DNA of 6,712 nt from Candidatus Poseidoniales archaeon (GTDB lineage: Archaea > Thermoplasmatota > Poseidoniia > Poseidoniales > Poseidoniaceae), in NCBI GenBank assembly GCA_012270265.1, contig JAAXIR010000196.1, positions 1-6,712 on the forward strand. Reading direction: 5' to 3'. A model generated the notes under the pieces. The model searched no databases. It had not been told where the DNA came from and saw only the letters and a list, made by a program, of their open reading frames with translations. The translations under genes were made by a program, and so were the position numbers. Shown in pieces: positions 1 through 6,638 of the stretch; the first letter of the stretch is position 1; every line of letters begins with the position of its first letter.

Positions 1-765
1 CGCAATGATCGAAATCAGCCAAGTAATAATCGAACCCAAAACGGGTCCGAGCATTGGAAAGAGAACGATGGCAACGACGGCATAGACACCAACACTCGCT
101 CCACCGAGCATCATTGGTCCAGCTGCACCTTGAGGTACATCTTGGCCTTGTGCAAGCCATAACGCAATCATCGATGTCAGGAATATTGCTGGGAACGTAC
201 TGACCAATCCAGATACAAATGGATACGAGAGGCTTGAGAACCATACTGCGATTCCAATGGCAGTTGCAGCCGCAGAACCGCGCAAAACAAGCACCGATGG
301 ACGGACCGATCGACTTCCTTTCGGAGCTGGACGAGAAGTCCACGTCGTCCAAACACCAAGGAGGATGAGTAGCCCTAATCCAGAAACTGCGTAGGCCAAT
401 GCATCAACACCAGATGCTTGCAATTCACTCGAAACAAGAAGCCCCAGACTTCCAATCAACGTCCATACAATCAACGAAAGAATCGTTGTTCCAACAAGGG
501 ACAAACCAACTCTCTGAGGAGCATGAATCCATACCAACAAAAAAATTGCATTCACCATCATACCGAGAGGAACAATCGACATCGATTGAGCGAATTCTGT
601 CTCTCCGGAAATGCTGTACATCCCAAGGGCTGCAGGAACGATGGTCGTTGGAATGGTTGCTAGAACGCCCCCCGTACGACCACCAAACTTCTCGATTGCA
701 ATCGTGACCAATGTAGCAACGATTCCTGCAAACAATGCAGAGAGAAGTATCGATGAAAGCAACAT
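1..765 (-). CDS. Polytopic membrane protein with internal duplication, GlpM/DUF3147-like pattern (partial, C-terminus beyond the left edge)
   Basis: The frame is open for 255 codons from the ATG at 765 to the window edge with no stop, so the protein is incomplete. About nine hydrophobic segments are visible (roughly residues 2-24, 33-50, 60-81, 87-111, 120-142, 157-177, 183-205, 214-238 and 243 onward), separated by short loops; the 143-156 loop is basic. Two halves repeat. GGVLATIPTTIV at 32-43 matches SGLVSTFPAIFL at 185-196, and each is followed by a Gly-acidic loop and a Met/Gly-rich helix. The (G)(G)LV-x-x-(F)P pattern resembles the small membrane proteins GlpM and DUF3147, recalled from memory and not searched. 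Substrate and function are unknown. It starts 2 nt after the histone-fold gene's stop. An in-frame GTG at 771 that overlaps that TGA is an alternative start, so translational coupling is likely. I am sure of the gene and unsure of the family. Confidence 0.85.
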   Translation of the reverse strand, partial: MLLSSILLSALFAGIVATLVTIAIEKFGGRTGGVLATIPTTIVPAALGMYSISGETEFAQSMSIVPLGMMVNAIFLLVWIHAPQRVGLSLVGTTILSLIVWTLIGSLGLLVSSELQASGVDALAYAVSGLGLLILLGVWTTWTSRPAPKGSRSVRPSVLVLRGSAAATAIGIAVWFSSLSYPFVSGLVSTFPAIFLTSMIALWLAQGQDVPQGAAGPMMLGGASVGVYAVVAIVLFPMLGPVLGSIITWLISIIA

Positions 766-767
766 GG

Positions 768-1556
768 TCACTCAAACGGATCGATGTGAACAATTTGCTC
801 AATGTCGATACGAGAGTAACCTCGTTCTCGAGCATTGTCAGCAGCCTTCATCAGCATGCGTCGAATCCAACCAAAAGCCATCAGGGCACTTAGACGATTG
901 ACGGAATCGATGAAGTACATTGGATCTCGTCCAAGGTTCGCATGCTTGCGAATATCGCTCTCAAGTTCGGAAACCATGTCTCCGTACGTCAGAAGAAGGT
1001 CTTCAGCAGCATCATCTGTGATGGCCATTTTCGCATGGGTTCGAGACATTGATTTGACATGGGTAATGGTGATGATGCCTCCTCCCTGAACTTCAACACC
1101 CTCTTCCTCCTGATGTTCTTCTTCCTCATCCTCTGAGGAAGAGGTTCCTTTACCCATAGAATGGAGAGCGATTTCAAGATGACGTGGTTTGATGGTTGAT
1201 ACTCGATCGCGACTCGCGGCTTCCTCACAATGTCGCATCAATCGGCCAAGGAATTTCTCAAGATGTTCAATTCCACCTTGAACGGCTGCAGAACCTACCG
1301 ATTCGACATGTTTGATGCGGTCGATCATGAGTTCACGTGTGCGGTTGTAATTCAGCCGGGTTCGTTGCGCATCATCCAGTGTCTTTCGTTCCGCATCGTT
1401 ATCGAGGGTTGCAGCCTCCATCAAAGGTACAAGGCGATCCAATTCTTCACAAACCAGATTAACGAGTGAATCCTTGACTGCTCCTGCAATCCTCATCGAT
1501 GTGTACGTGGACGCTACGGAACCAATGTGACTTGGAGCATATGGCTTAGCCGGCAT
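768..1556 (-). CDS. Multi-histone-fold protein: two tandem archaeal histone folds, acidic linker, helical C-terminal unit
   Basis: The protein has 262 residues. Residues 10-70 align to archaeal histone HMfB without gaps through helices 1 and 2. A 2-residue insertion in loop 2 follows, then RKTL for HMfB RKTI. The Arg-Thr DNA-contact pair of HMfB (R19/T54) is kept as R22/T59. Residues 87-131 align again without gaps, with TIKPRHLEIAL against TIKAEDIELAV; here the loop-1 Arg is Ser86 but Thr121 is kept. Residues 141-155 form a linker with ten Asp/Glu. Residues 177-262 are helical and end in a loop-2/helix-3-like stretch, YSRIDIEQIV, which suggests a third, divergent fold. Ordinary archaeal histones have about 70 residues, and doublets about 140-150. 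The ATG at 1556 is the first possible start, because an in-frame TGA lies four codons upstream; an AGAGGT at 1575-1580 is rather distant for a ribosome site. DNA compaction or a regulatory, TAF-like role is inferred. The histone assignment comes from my own alignment to a remembered sequence. Confidence 0.85.
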   Translation of the reverse strand: MPAKPYAPSHIGSVASTYTSMRIAGAVKDSLVNLVCEELDRLVPLMEAATLDNDAERKTLDDAQRTRLNYNRTRELMIDRIKHVESVGSAAVQGGIEHLEKFLGRLMRHCEEAASRDRVSTIKPRHLEIALHSMGKGTSSSEDEEEEHQEEEGVEVQGGGIITITHVKSMSRTHAKMAITDDAAEDLLLTYGDMVSELESDIRKHANLGRDPMYFIDSVNRLSALMAFGWIRRMLMKAADNARERGYSRIDIEQIVHIDPFE

Positions 1557-1605
1557 AGTGCACGCTCACATTCCACCTCTTTGACCGCACCGTGATGGCT
1601 GGTTC

Positions 1606-2862
1606 CTACCATTCTGTCAACCATGGCCAAGCATCGTGGGCAGTAACAGCGCGCATACCGTCCTCACTTCGAATCCACGTATCTTCTGAACCAATGCTTC
1701 CCTCTGCATATACCAGTTTTGGTTCAATCGCCATGGCGCCACCAACGGGAAGCGGGCGGTCAAAACCTGCAGCTACAACAGGTGATTCATCGAGTTGCAA
1801 TCCTACCGAATGGCCGAGGAATTTCGATTGATCTGGTTGCATTCCCATGAGATGCTGCTCATGACCAAGTTCGTGAGCAAGGGCTTGTCCTTCAACCCAC
1901 GCTTGACTGCAAAGCCCTCCTTTGTCGAGGACGTTAACCACAGCCTCCTTGACTGCAATCATATCATCGAGTCGCTGATGCCATTCCTCAGAGAGTGAAC
2001 CGAGCGAAAACATACGCGTCATATCGACAACATAACCACGATGAACGTGAACAAGATCGACCAGAACCGGTTCATTCGGCTTGATTTTGTTGAATCCTGA
2101 ACCCATGCCTGCAAGTGGATGTGGCCCTGAACCTCCTACTGCAGAATCAAAGAACGAAGGTACACCTCCGGCTCGTCCAGAAACGATGACGCCACGATTG
2201 CATTCCAATGGGAAACGACGCATCTGAACTTGGCCGCCGAAGCCCTCGCTCCGACTGACAGATTCCGCTGCTGCGACGAGATCAAGCTCCGATATGCCTT
2301 CACGTCCAAGTTGGGCAACCGCCTCGAACATTCGAGTTTGAATTTCAGCTCCATGGGCCATTTGTTCTTGTTCCCAGGCTGATTTGACTTCTCGGAGTCG
2401 ATGGACAATTCCTGTCACATCTTTGCACTCTCCTAACGAAGAAAGTGCTGAAGCAAACCGTTGAGCAAAGGAAGAAGGGAGTTCACCAAACTGCAATCCA
2501 GGGGCTCCTGAAACACCTCGTGATTTCAAAACATCTGCGAATTGACTGAGCCGTGGAAACGATTCAAGTTTGAACGGTGCGTTGTCTCCACCTGCCTCAA
2601 ACCGGGCACGTTCAAGAGATCGGCGTACGAAGAAAACGGGCCCATCGCCTTCCATACCCTCGGCCGGAACGAACAACGAACCGTCCTGACGACCTCCAGC
2701 GAAATAATACAAATCAACAGGATGTTGAATCAATGCACCAGGTAGGGCAGCAACACGGAGCGCTCGTGCAAGGCGTTCGAGACGATTCTCAAGTTCGGAA
2801 ACTGGTACGCGCCAATCCTCGCCCTCAGGTCCAGAGAGAACAGTCATATCCCAATCGCCCAT
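1606..2862 (-). CDS. M24-family metallopeptidase, Xaa-Pro dipeptidase/aminopeptidase type
   Basis: The protein has 418 residues and lacks a signal peptide or membrane helix, so it should be cytoplasmic. It has the two-domain plan of prolidases: an N-terminal creatinase-like domain (about 20-155) with PVDLYYFAGG at 48-57, then a pita-bread catalytic domain (about 165-415). All five expected metal ligands are visible with family-typical spacing: D269 (LVDLVH), D280 (VVDMTR), H351 (GHSVGLQLDE), E380 (AIEPK) and E393 (GSEDTW). The enzyme probably removes or cleaves Xaa-Pro bonds from short peptides using two divalent metal ions, as part of peptide recycling. Whether it is a dipeptidase or an aminopeptidase P cannot be decided from motifs. 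The start is fixed by a strong AGGAGGT five bases upstream. It lies between the methyltransferase and the histone-fold gene with 49-nt gaps on both sides. Methionine aminopeptidase is unlikely because of the long N-terminal domain. Confidence 0.93.
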   Translation of the reverse strand: MGDWDMTVLSGPEGEDWRVPVSELENRLERLARALRVAALPGALIQHPVDLYYFAGGRQDGSLFVPAEGMEGDGPVFFVRRSLERARFEAGGDNAPFKLESFPRLSQFADVLKSRGVSGAPGLQFGELPSSFAQRFASALSSLGECKDVTGIVHRLREVKSAWEQEQMAHGAEIQTRMFEAVAQLGREGISELDLVAAAESVSRSEGFGGQVQMRRFPLECNRGVIVSGRAGGVPSFFDSAVGGSGPHPLAGMGSGFNKIKPNEPVLVDLVHVHRGYVVDMTRMFSLGSLSEEWHQRLDDMIAVKEAVVNVLDKGGLCSQAWVEGQALAHELGHEQHLMGMQPDQSKFLGHSVGLQLDESPVVAAGFDRPLPVGGAMAIEPKLVYAEGSIGSEDTWIRSEDGMRAVTAHDAWPWLTEW

Positions 2863-2867
2863 GCTTG

Positions 2868-2874
2868 ACCTCCT
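2868..2874 (-). promoter_or_regulatory. Strong Shine-Dalgarno site of the M24 peptidase gene
   Basis: The minus strand reads AGGAGGT, a full match to the anti-Shine-Dalgarno core, with 5 nt to the ATG at 2862. It fixes the peptidase start and suggests translation from an internal position of a longer mRNA. Confidence 0.8.
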
Positions 2875-2911
2875 GCGTCGTTATTGAAAATCACTGCGCA
2901 TGTGGCAGGCA

Positions 2912-3871
2912 TTAGGCCACGGGTTTTGATTCAGGCATCTCGAATTCAGGCGTTTGCTTGAGTCGTTCTTCTGCTATCTGACAGTACTCGGATGACAGAT
3001 CAACGCCGATGTACGTTCTACCTGTTTGTTTGGCTGCAACACAGGTTGTTCCTGAACCATTGAACGGATCGAGAACAACATCACCTGCAAACGTGTACAA
3101 CTCAATGCAACGTCGTGGAAGCTCGACAGGGAATGGTGCAGGATGATTGACACGGCTCGCCCGTTCCGTTGCAAATCTCCAAATCGATTTCGTGTGATCG
3201 ATGAATTCCTGTTTCTCGATTGTGTCGATTCGACCGTTCTCACGCTCTTTCTTCGAACGTGGCATCTTGTAATCACCTTTCGAGAACACCAGCAAGTATT
3301 CGTGAATGTCTCGCAGACACGGATTCGATGCGCTTTGGAACGAACCCCAAGCACACGATGATCCAGCACTCGCTGATTTATCCCAGATGATTTCACCACG
3401 CATCAAGAATCCAAGGTTGAGCATGATGTTGTTGATGTATGTTGAGAGTGGGATGTACGGTTTTCGTCCAAGATTGGCAACGTTCACGACCATGCGTCCA
3501 CCGGGAGAGAGAACACGATAGCATTCCGAAAACACCTCCTCGAGCAATTGAAGATATTCTTGCAAGGAGAGATCATCATCGTACACCTTCGAAGCATTGT
3601 ACGGAGGTGAAGTGACGACCAATTGAACGCAATTGTCTGGGAGTGGTAGGGAACGAGCATCTTGTTGCAAGAGGACATTCTCGAATTGCTCTGGCAAATC
3701 TTGAGGCGATCCAACATCACGACTGGATGCAAGATTCGCATTCATCCGACTGTTGTAGTAGGTGGACGAATCATGGCTCTCTCGCTTTGAGACGCCAAAG
3801 GCAGATGTGGCAGTGCTCGCACGTTGTCGAGCACCTCCGAGTGAGGAATCGCCCTCAGAACGTTTTGCCAT
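2912..3871 (-). CDS. Site-specific DNA methyltransferase, beta class (N4-cytosine or N6-adenine)
   Basis: The enzyme would transfer a methyl group from S-adenosylmethionine to an exocyclic amino group in DNA. Counting from the ATG at 3871 (319 residues), the catalytic motif TSPPYN is at 87-92. A variable region that should include target recognition follows (about 150-230, with SSCAWGSF at 171-178). The AdoMet motif DPFNGSGT is at 268-275, and motif X-like residues (VELPRRCIELYT) come just before it. The order motif IV, variable region, motif I defines the beta class. Ser before PPY leans towards N4-cytosine but is not decisive. The target sequence cannot be read from the protein. No endonuclease gene is in the window, so it may be solitary. 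An in-frame GTG at 3901 would add ten residues. I prefer the ATG, although neither has a clear ribosome site. Residues 1-60 are Ser/Arg-rich and poorly conserved-looking, so an ATG at 3745 is also possible. Confidence 0.92.
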   Translation of the reverse strand: MAKRSEGDSSLGGARQRASTATSAFGVSKRESHDSSTYYNSRMNANLASSRDVGSPQDLPEQFENVLLQQDARSLPLPDNCVQLVVTSPPYNASKVYDDDLSLQEYLQLLEEVFSECYRVLSPGGRMVVNVANLGRKPYIPLSTYINNIMLNLGFLMRGEIIWDKSASAGSSCAWGSFQSASNPCLRDIHEYLLVFSKGDYKMPRSKKERENGRIDTIEKQEFIDHTKSIWRFATERASRVNHPAPFPVELPRRCIELYTFAGDVVLDPFNGSGTTCVAAKQTGRTYIGVDLSSEYCQIAEERLKQTPEFEMPESKPVA

Positions 3872-3945
3872 AAAGCACAACAACGTTGGTTGCCTTATCA
3901 CTTTTCGCGCTTTAGTTCTGCTCTTGACGCGCGTTTTCGTACCGA

Positions 3946-4275
3946 CTAGTAGGTTCCAATCATTGCTCGAGCTCGTTCGATAATGTCTTGAATTCCTTCA
4001 ACAGGAAGCGGTTTTGTTCGAACAAATCGAAACGTACTCTTTCCTTTGAGGTAAGCATCCATCGAACGAGGGCGAATATGAGGGTGATAGTACATGGGCA
4101 ACACGTACAATCCAACGTGCGACTTCTGTATTCGTAACGTGATAAACGGCCTTCCAGAAGGCGTCTCAACACGCCAATCACCCGGCTCATCTGTCAAAAC
4201 AGGAAGATCTTCGCACAAGGGCTCAATGATATGTTTCGCCTCAATCCAAATCGAAAGAAGAGATTCATTTTTCAT
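3946..4275 (-). CDS. Small DUF1801-like cytoplasmic protein
   Basis: The protein has 109 residues and no signal peptide or membrane segment. The pattern is that of DUF1801/YdhG-type small proteins: an N-terminal helix, an acidic turn (EDLPVLTDEP), a strand reading FITLRIQKSHVGLYVLPMYY around 44-63, then YLKGKSTFRF (about 75-84) and a final amphipathic helix. Members of that family often have 'KGYVSLHxMPVY' and 'GKSCFNFK' at these places. The family's function is poorly defined, so none is assigned. The ATG at 4275 is preferred over an in-frame ATG at 4350, because AAGGTG lies 5 nt upstream, the family-like core begins right after it, and the longer form would overlap the upstream gene by 86 nt. 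With this start the overlap with the surface-protein gene is 11 nt, which suggests coupled translation. Family call is from memory of the pattern. Confidence 0.72.
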   Translation of the reverse strand: MKNESLLSIWIEAKHIIEPLCEDLPVLTDEPGDWRVETPSGRPFITLRIQKSHVGLYVLPMYYHPHIRPRSMDAYLKGKSTFRFVRTKPLPVEGIQDIIERARAMIGTY

Positions 4276-5254
4276 CCAAGCACCTTGTATCGTTTCGATA
4301 AAGGGCGAATGCCAAACATACAACAGAGAGCGTCGCGAAGAACCCAACAAATGGCACTACTTCACTCTCATCCTCGTTCTCATCGTTTTCATCGTTCGAA
4401 TTTTCAAGTGCTTCTTCGACTACGAGAATCTCGATATCCACGTCAAGGATATCTGAACATTCATGACAATATACATCCGATGAACCTTGAAGACCAATCG
4501 TTGAAGAGAGATTCAATCGCCTGGCTCCATTGTCAAGTTCTTCCCAATCCGAAGTGTCTAATGTCGCTGTTTCCAGAACACCTACTCCAAAATTAGCGTT
4601 CCAACTATCTCCGATTGCAATCATGTTCGACACAACTGGTATCACAACCGATAGGTTATGAGCACCCAAATCGTCACTCAAATCATCTGTGACGAGACTT
4701 ACCTGAGATTGAGCATTACCATTGTTTTGTATGGTAATTCCATCCCACGTATTGAGATTTGCATCATTGAGTACGACTGTAAAGCTCAGTGGTGAATTGT
4801 AGGAGGTGCTGTACGAGTCAAACTGTACAACATCGACGAGTACGTTTACAGAATCTGTAGCAGTATTCACTGGAGGAATACCATTCAATTCAAGCACCTC
4901 AGCAGTAAGTTCGAAATTATGCGATGCATATTCTGAACCCTCAACGATGGTTACAGAAACATTGGCTTCGACCTCTCCACCAGCAGGAATAATGAATTCA
5001 TGCCCATCAACGAAATCAATTTGCATAATTTGTCCCCATGATCCATTAAATTCCACTTTTTCTTCTCCAGAAGTGGGATTAGCAATCAAACAATGAACGA
5101 GTGTGGTGTTGCTTTCTGCTCCTGGATAAGCATCAAGTGCAATACTTTCTTCCACACAATCCAGCTGAACTTGTGCTGTTGGTTGTTGTGCATTGATTGC
5201 AGTCAGACTAACCGAAAATAGGAAACATGCCAAGACGAGTGTTGTGGCCCTCAT
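4265..5254 (-). CDS. Secreted, C-terminally membrane-anchored surface protein with Ig-like domains
   Basis: The protein has 329 residues. A signal peptide occupies about 1-22 (hydrophobic core, likely cut after AINA). Two beta-rich regions follow, about 28-140 and 143-280, with the CARDB/NEW3-like habit of 'CLIANPTSGEEKVEF', 'IPAGGEVEANVSVTI' and 'GITIQNNGNAQSQVSL'. C33 and C55 may form a disulfide, and CHEC at 263-266 is a second close Cys pair. Five N-x-S/T sequons lie outside the membrane (N49, N70, N98, N200, N248), consistent with archaeal surface glycosylation. Residues 284-298 are an acidic Asn/Asp/Glu stalk. One membrane helix spans about 299-319 and begins VPFVGF. It is followed by Arg and a 10-residue tail. 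The layout resembles archaeal PGF-CTERM sorting signals, but the PGF triplet is absent. The role is unknown: adhesion, cell envelope or binding. It is divergent from pgk and first in the leftward gene series. Confidence 0.88.
   Translation of the reverse strand: MRATTLVLACFLFSVSLTAINAQQPTAQVQLDCVEESIALDAYPGAESNTTLVHCLIANPTSGEEKVEFNGSWGQIMQIDFVDGHEFIIPAGGEVEANVSVTIVEGSEYASHNFELTAEVLELNGIPPVNTATDSVNVLVDVVQFDSYSTSYNSPLSFTVVLNDANLNTWDGITIQNNGNAQSQVSLVTDDLSDDLGAHNLSVVIPVVSNMIAIGDSWNANFGVGVLETATLDTSDWEELDNGARRLNLSSTIGLQGSSDVYCHECSDILDVDIEILVVEEALENSNDENDENEDESEVVPFVGFFATLSVVCLAFALYRNDTRCLDEK
4281..4286 (-). promoter_or_regulatory. Shine-Dalgarno site deciding the DUF1801-like start
   Basis: The minus strand reads AAGGTG, 5 nt before the ATG at 4275. 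It lies inside the last codons of the upstream surface-protein gene and favours the shorter DUF1801-like protein. Confidence 0.55.
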
Positions 5255-5277
5255 GCTTTGTCATTCCTGCCACACAA

Positions 5278-5321
5278 CTTAATCATATTGTAATTGAGAA
5301 AACGGGGCACACAGAATAAAT
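5278..5321. promoter_or_regulatory. Candidate divergent promoter region between the surface-protein gene and pgk
   Basis: The 119-bp divergent gap holds an AT-rich core at 5279-5295 (TTAATCATATTGTAATT). Read leftwards it lies about 25-40 nt before the surface-protein ATG, the place for a TATA element serving a very short leader. For pgk either this core or AATAAAT at 5315-5321 could act, giving leaders of about 30-60 nt. No clear BRE is visible. This is inferred from position and base composition. Confidence 0.4.
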
Positions 5322-5364
5322 GGGGATTTGGATAACAACAGCAATCAAAAACTCTCTCCTCGTC

Positions 5365-5369
5365 GGAGA
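5365..5369 (+). promoter_or_regulatory. Shine-Dalgarno site deciding the pgk start
   Basis: GGAGA lies 4 nt before the ATG at 5374. It supports that start over the in-frame ATG at 5320, which lacks a ribosome site and would add 18 residues not expected in the family. Confidence 0.6.
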
Positions 5370-5373
5370 ATCA

Positions 5374-6636
5374 ATGGCGAACGTCCTGACCTTGGACAAC
5401 ATCAACGTCGAAGGCAAAACCGTCTTGGTTCGCATCGACATTAACAGTCCATTGGACCCATCGACTCGAGCATTTCTCGATGACACGCGGATTCGTGCCA
5501 TTCTTCCAACCATCAACCGATTATCCAAGGCAAAAACCGTGTTGATTGCACATCAATCACGCCCAGGTAAGAACGATTTCACGAGTACGCTGGGTCATGC
5601 CCGTGAGTTGGGGCGTCTTCTTGGACGAACGATCAAGTGGGTGCAAGACATTCACGGCGAGAAAGCCATGAAAGCGATTGAAGCTATGGGCGAAGGAGAC
5701 ATCCTCATGCTCAACAACATTCGAATGGATCCAGAAGAAGTCGGATCGAAAGGTGATGCACTCGCCCTCTCTGAAACATCACTGGTCCAGGACTTGGCCA
5801 GTGTTGCTGATGTTTTTGTCAACGATGCCTTTGCCTGTGCACACCGAAATTCACCAAGCATCGTTGGATTCGCTCATCACCTACCATGTGTTGCAGGTGA
5901 ATTGATGGCTCACGAAATTCGTCAACTTGACCTTGCGCTTGATTCTCCTGCACGCCCTTGCATCGCTGTCCTCGGTGGAATCAAAGTTGACGATAGCATC
6001 GAAGTTGCACTGAACATGCTGAACAATTCCATCGCAGATGAGGTGTGGCTTACTGGGGGAGTTGCTAATCTTGCCATTCACCTTTCAGGCCATGAGATTG
6101 GAGATGTCAACTTCGAATTCCTTCAGAATGTATTGAAATATGATTTGGGGCCAACCGTTGATTCAGCGAAATCTCTCCTAACCACGTACGCTGACAAAAT
6201 TGTCCTTCCAGTCGATGTTGCGGCAAACGTGGAAGGTAATCGAATTGATCTCAAACTCGAAGAGTTACCGATTCATGCTCCACTGTTCGACCTCGGTCTC
6301 GAATCGATTCGTGCATTATCAACGCGCATCAAAGACGCAGGAACCGTCATTCTCAATGGTCCTGCAGGGGTGTTTGAAATCCCTGACTTTGCACTCGGAA
6401 CCATCGAAATGCTGAGTGCATGTGCAGAAACCAATGGATATGCACTGATGGGCGGTGGTCATACTGCAACATTGGTCAGTCAACGTGGCATGAGTGACAA
6501 GATGGGGCACGTGTCCACAGGCGGTGGCGCATGTTTGGACTACATTGCAGGTCGAACCCTTCCTGGCATTCATGCCCTAGAACTGAGTGCACAGCGGTAT
6601 CAACTGGAAATTACACCTGTTCTTCACGACGAATAA
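5374..6636 (+). CDS. pgk: Phosphoglycerate kinase, archaeal type
   Basis: The enzyme interconverts 1,3-bisphosphoglycerate plus ADP and 3-phosphoglycerate plus ATP in glycolysis and gluconeogenesis, in the cytoplasm. The 420-residue length is usual. N-domain substrate motifs are VRIDINSPL (19-27), the archaeal HQSRPG (60-65), NNIRM (114-118) and FVNDAFACAHR (148-158). The basic-patch arginines R20, R39, R63, R117 and R158 are all present. C-domain nucleotide motifs are GGIKVDDSI (201-209, with the ATP-binding Lys204), LTGGVAN (226-232), NGPAGVFE (328-335), GGGHT (360-364, the archaeal variant) and STGGGA (381-386) in the glycine-rich hinge-side loop. Nothing is missing. The gene stands alone on the plus strand, and its stop lies 2 bp from the end of the convergent tRNA gene. 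No terminator sequence is visible. Confidence 0.97.
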   Translation: MANVLTLDNINVEGKTVLVRIDINSPLDPSTRAFLDDTRIRAILPTINRLSKAKTVLIAHQSRPGKNDFTSTLGHARELGRLLGRTIKWVQDIHGEKAMKAIEAMGEGDILMLNNIRMDPEEVGSKGDALALSETSLVQDLASVADVFVNDAFACAHRNSPSIVGFAHHLPCVAGELMAHEIRQLDLALDSPARPCIAVLGGIKVDDSIEVALNMLNNSIADEVWLTGGVANLAIHLSGHEIGDVNFEFLQNVLKYDLGPTVDSAKSLLTTYADKIVLPVDVAANVEGNRIDLKLEELPIHAPLFDLGLESIRALSTRIKDAGTVILNGPAGVFEIPDFALGTIEMLSACAETNGYALMGGGHTATLVSQRGMSDKMGHVSTGGGACLDYIAGRTLPGIHALELSAQRYQLEITPVLHDE

Positions 6637-6638
6637 GG

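Noticed and set aside
399..707. 102-residue open frame on the plus strand
   Set aside because: It is antisense to the membrane-protein gene, with low-complexity Gln/Ser-rich translation and no recognisable motif or ribosome site.
425..835. 136-residue open frame on the minus strand
   Set aside because: It lies in another frame of the membrane-protein gene. Its translation is Cys/Ser/Arg-rich with no membrane pattern, while the 765-to-1 frame shows regular hydrophobic helices.
1557..2911. Identical 49-nt gaps on both sides of the M24 peptidase gene
   Set aside because: The two gap sequences show no similarity when compared, so the equal length appears to be chance rather than a repeated element.
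4276..4350. Upstream ATG adding 25 residues to the DUF1801-like protein
   Set aside because: It would overlap the surface-protein gene by 86 nt, and the family-like core plus AAGGTG favour the ATG at 4275.
4094..4596. Two overlapping plus-strand frames of about 120 residues
   Set aside because: They are antisense to the end of the surface-protein gene and to the DUF1801-like gene, both of which have coherent protein features.
5279..5296. Possible operator palindrome in the divergent gap
   Set aside because: The AT-rich core looks symmetric at first, but a base-by-base comparison with its reverse complement does not hold up.
5320..5373. Upstream ATG adding 18 residues to pgk
   Set aside because: There is no ribosome site before it, it overlaps a candidate TATA-like element, and the family begins at the downstream ATG, which has GGAGA.
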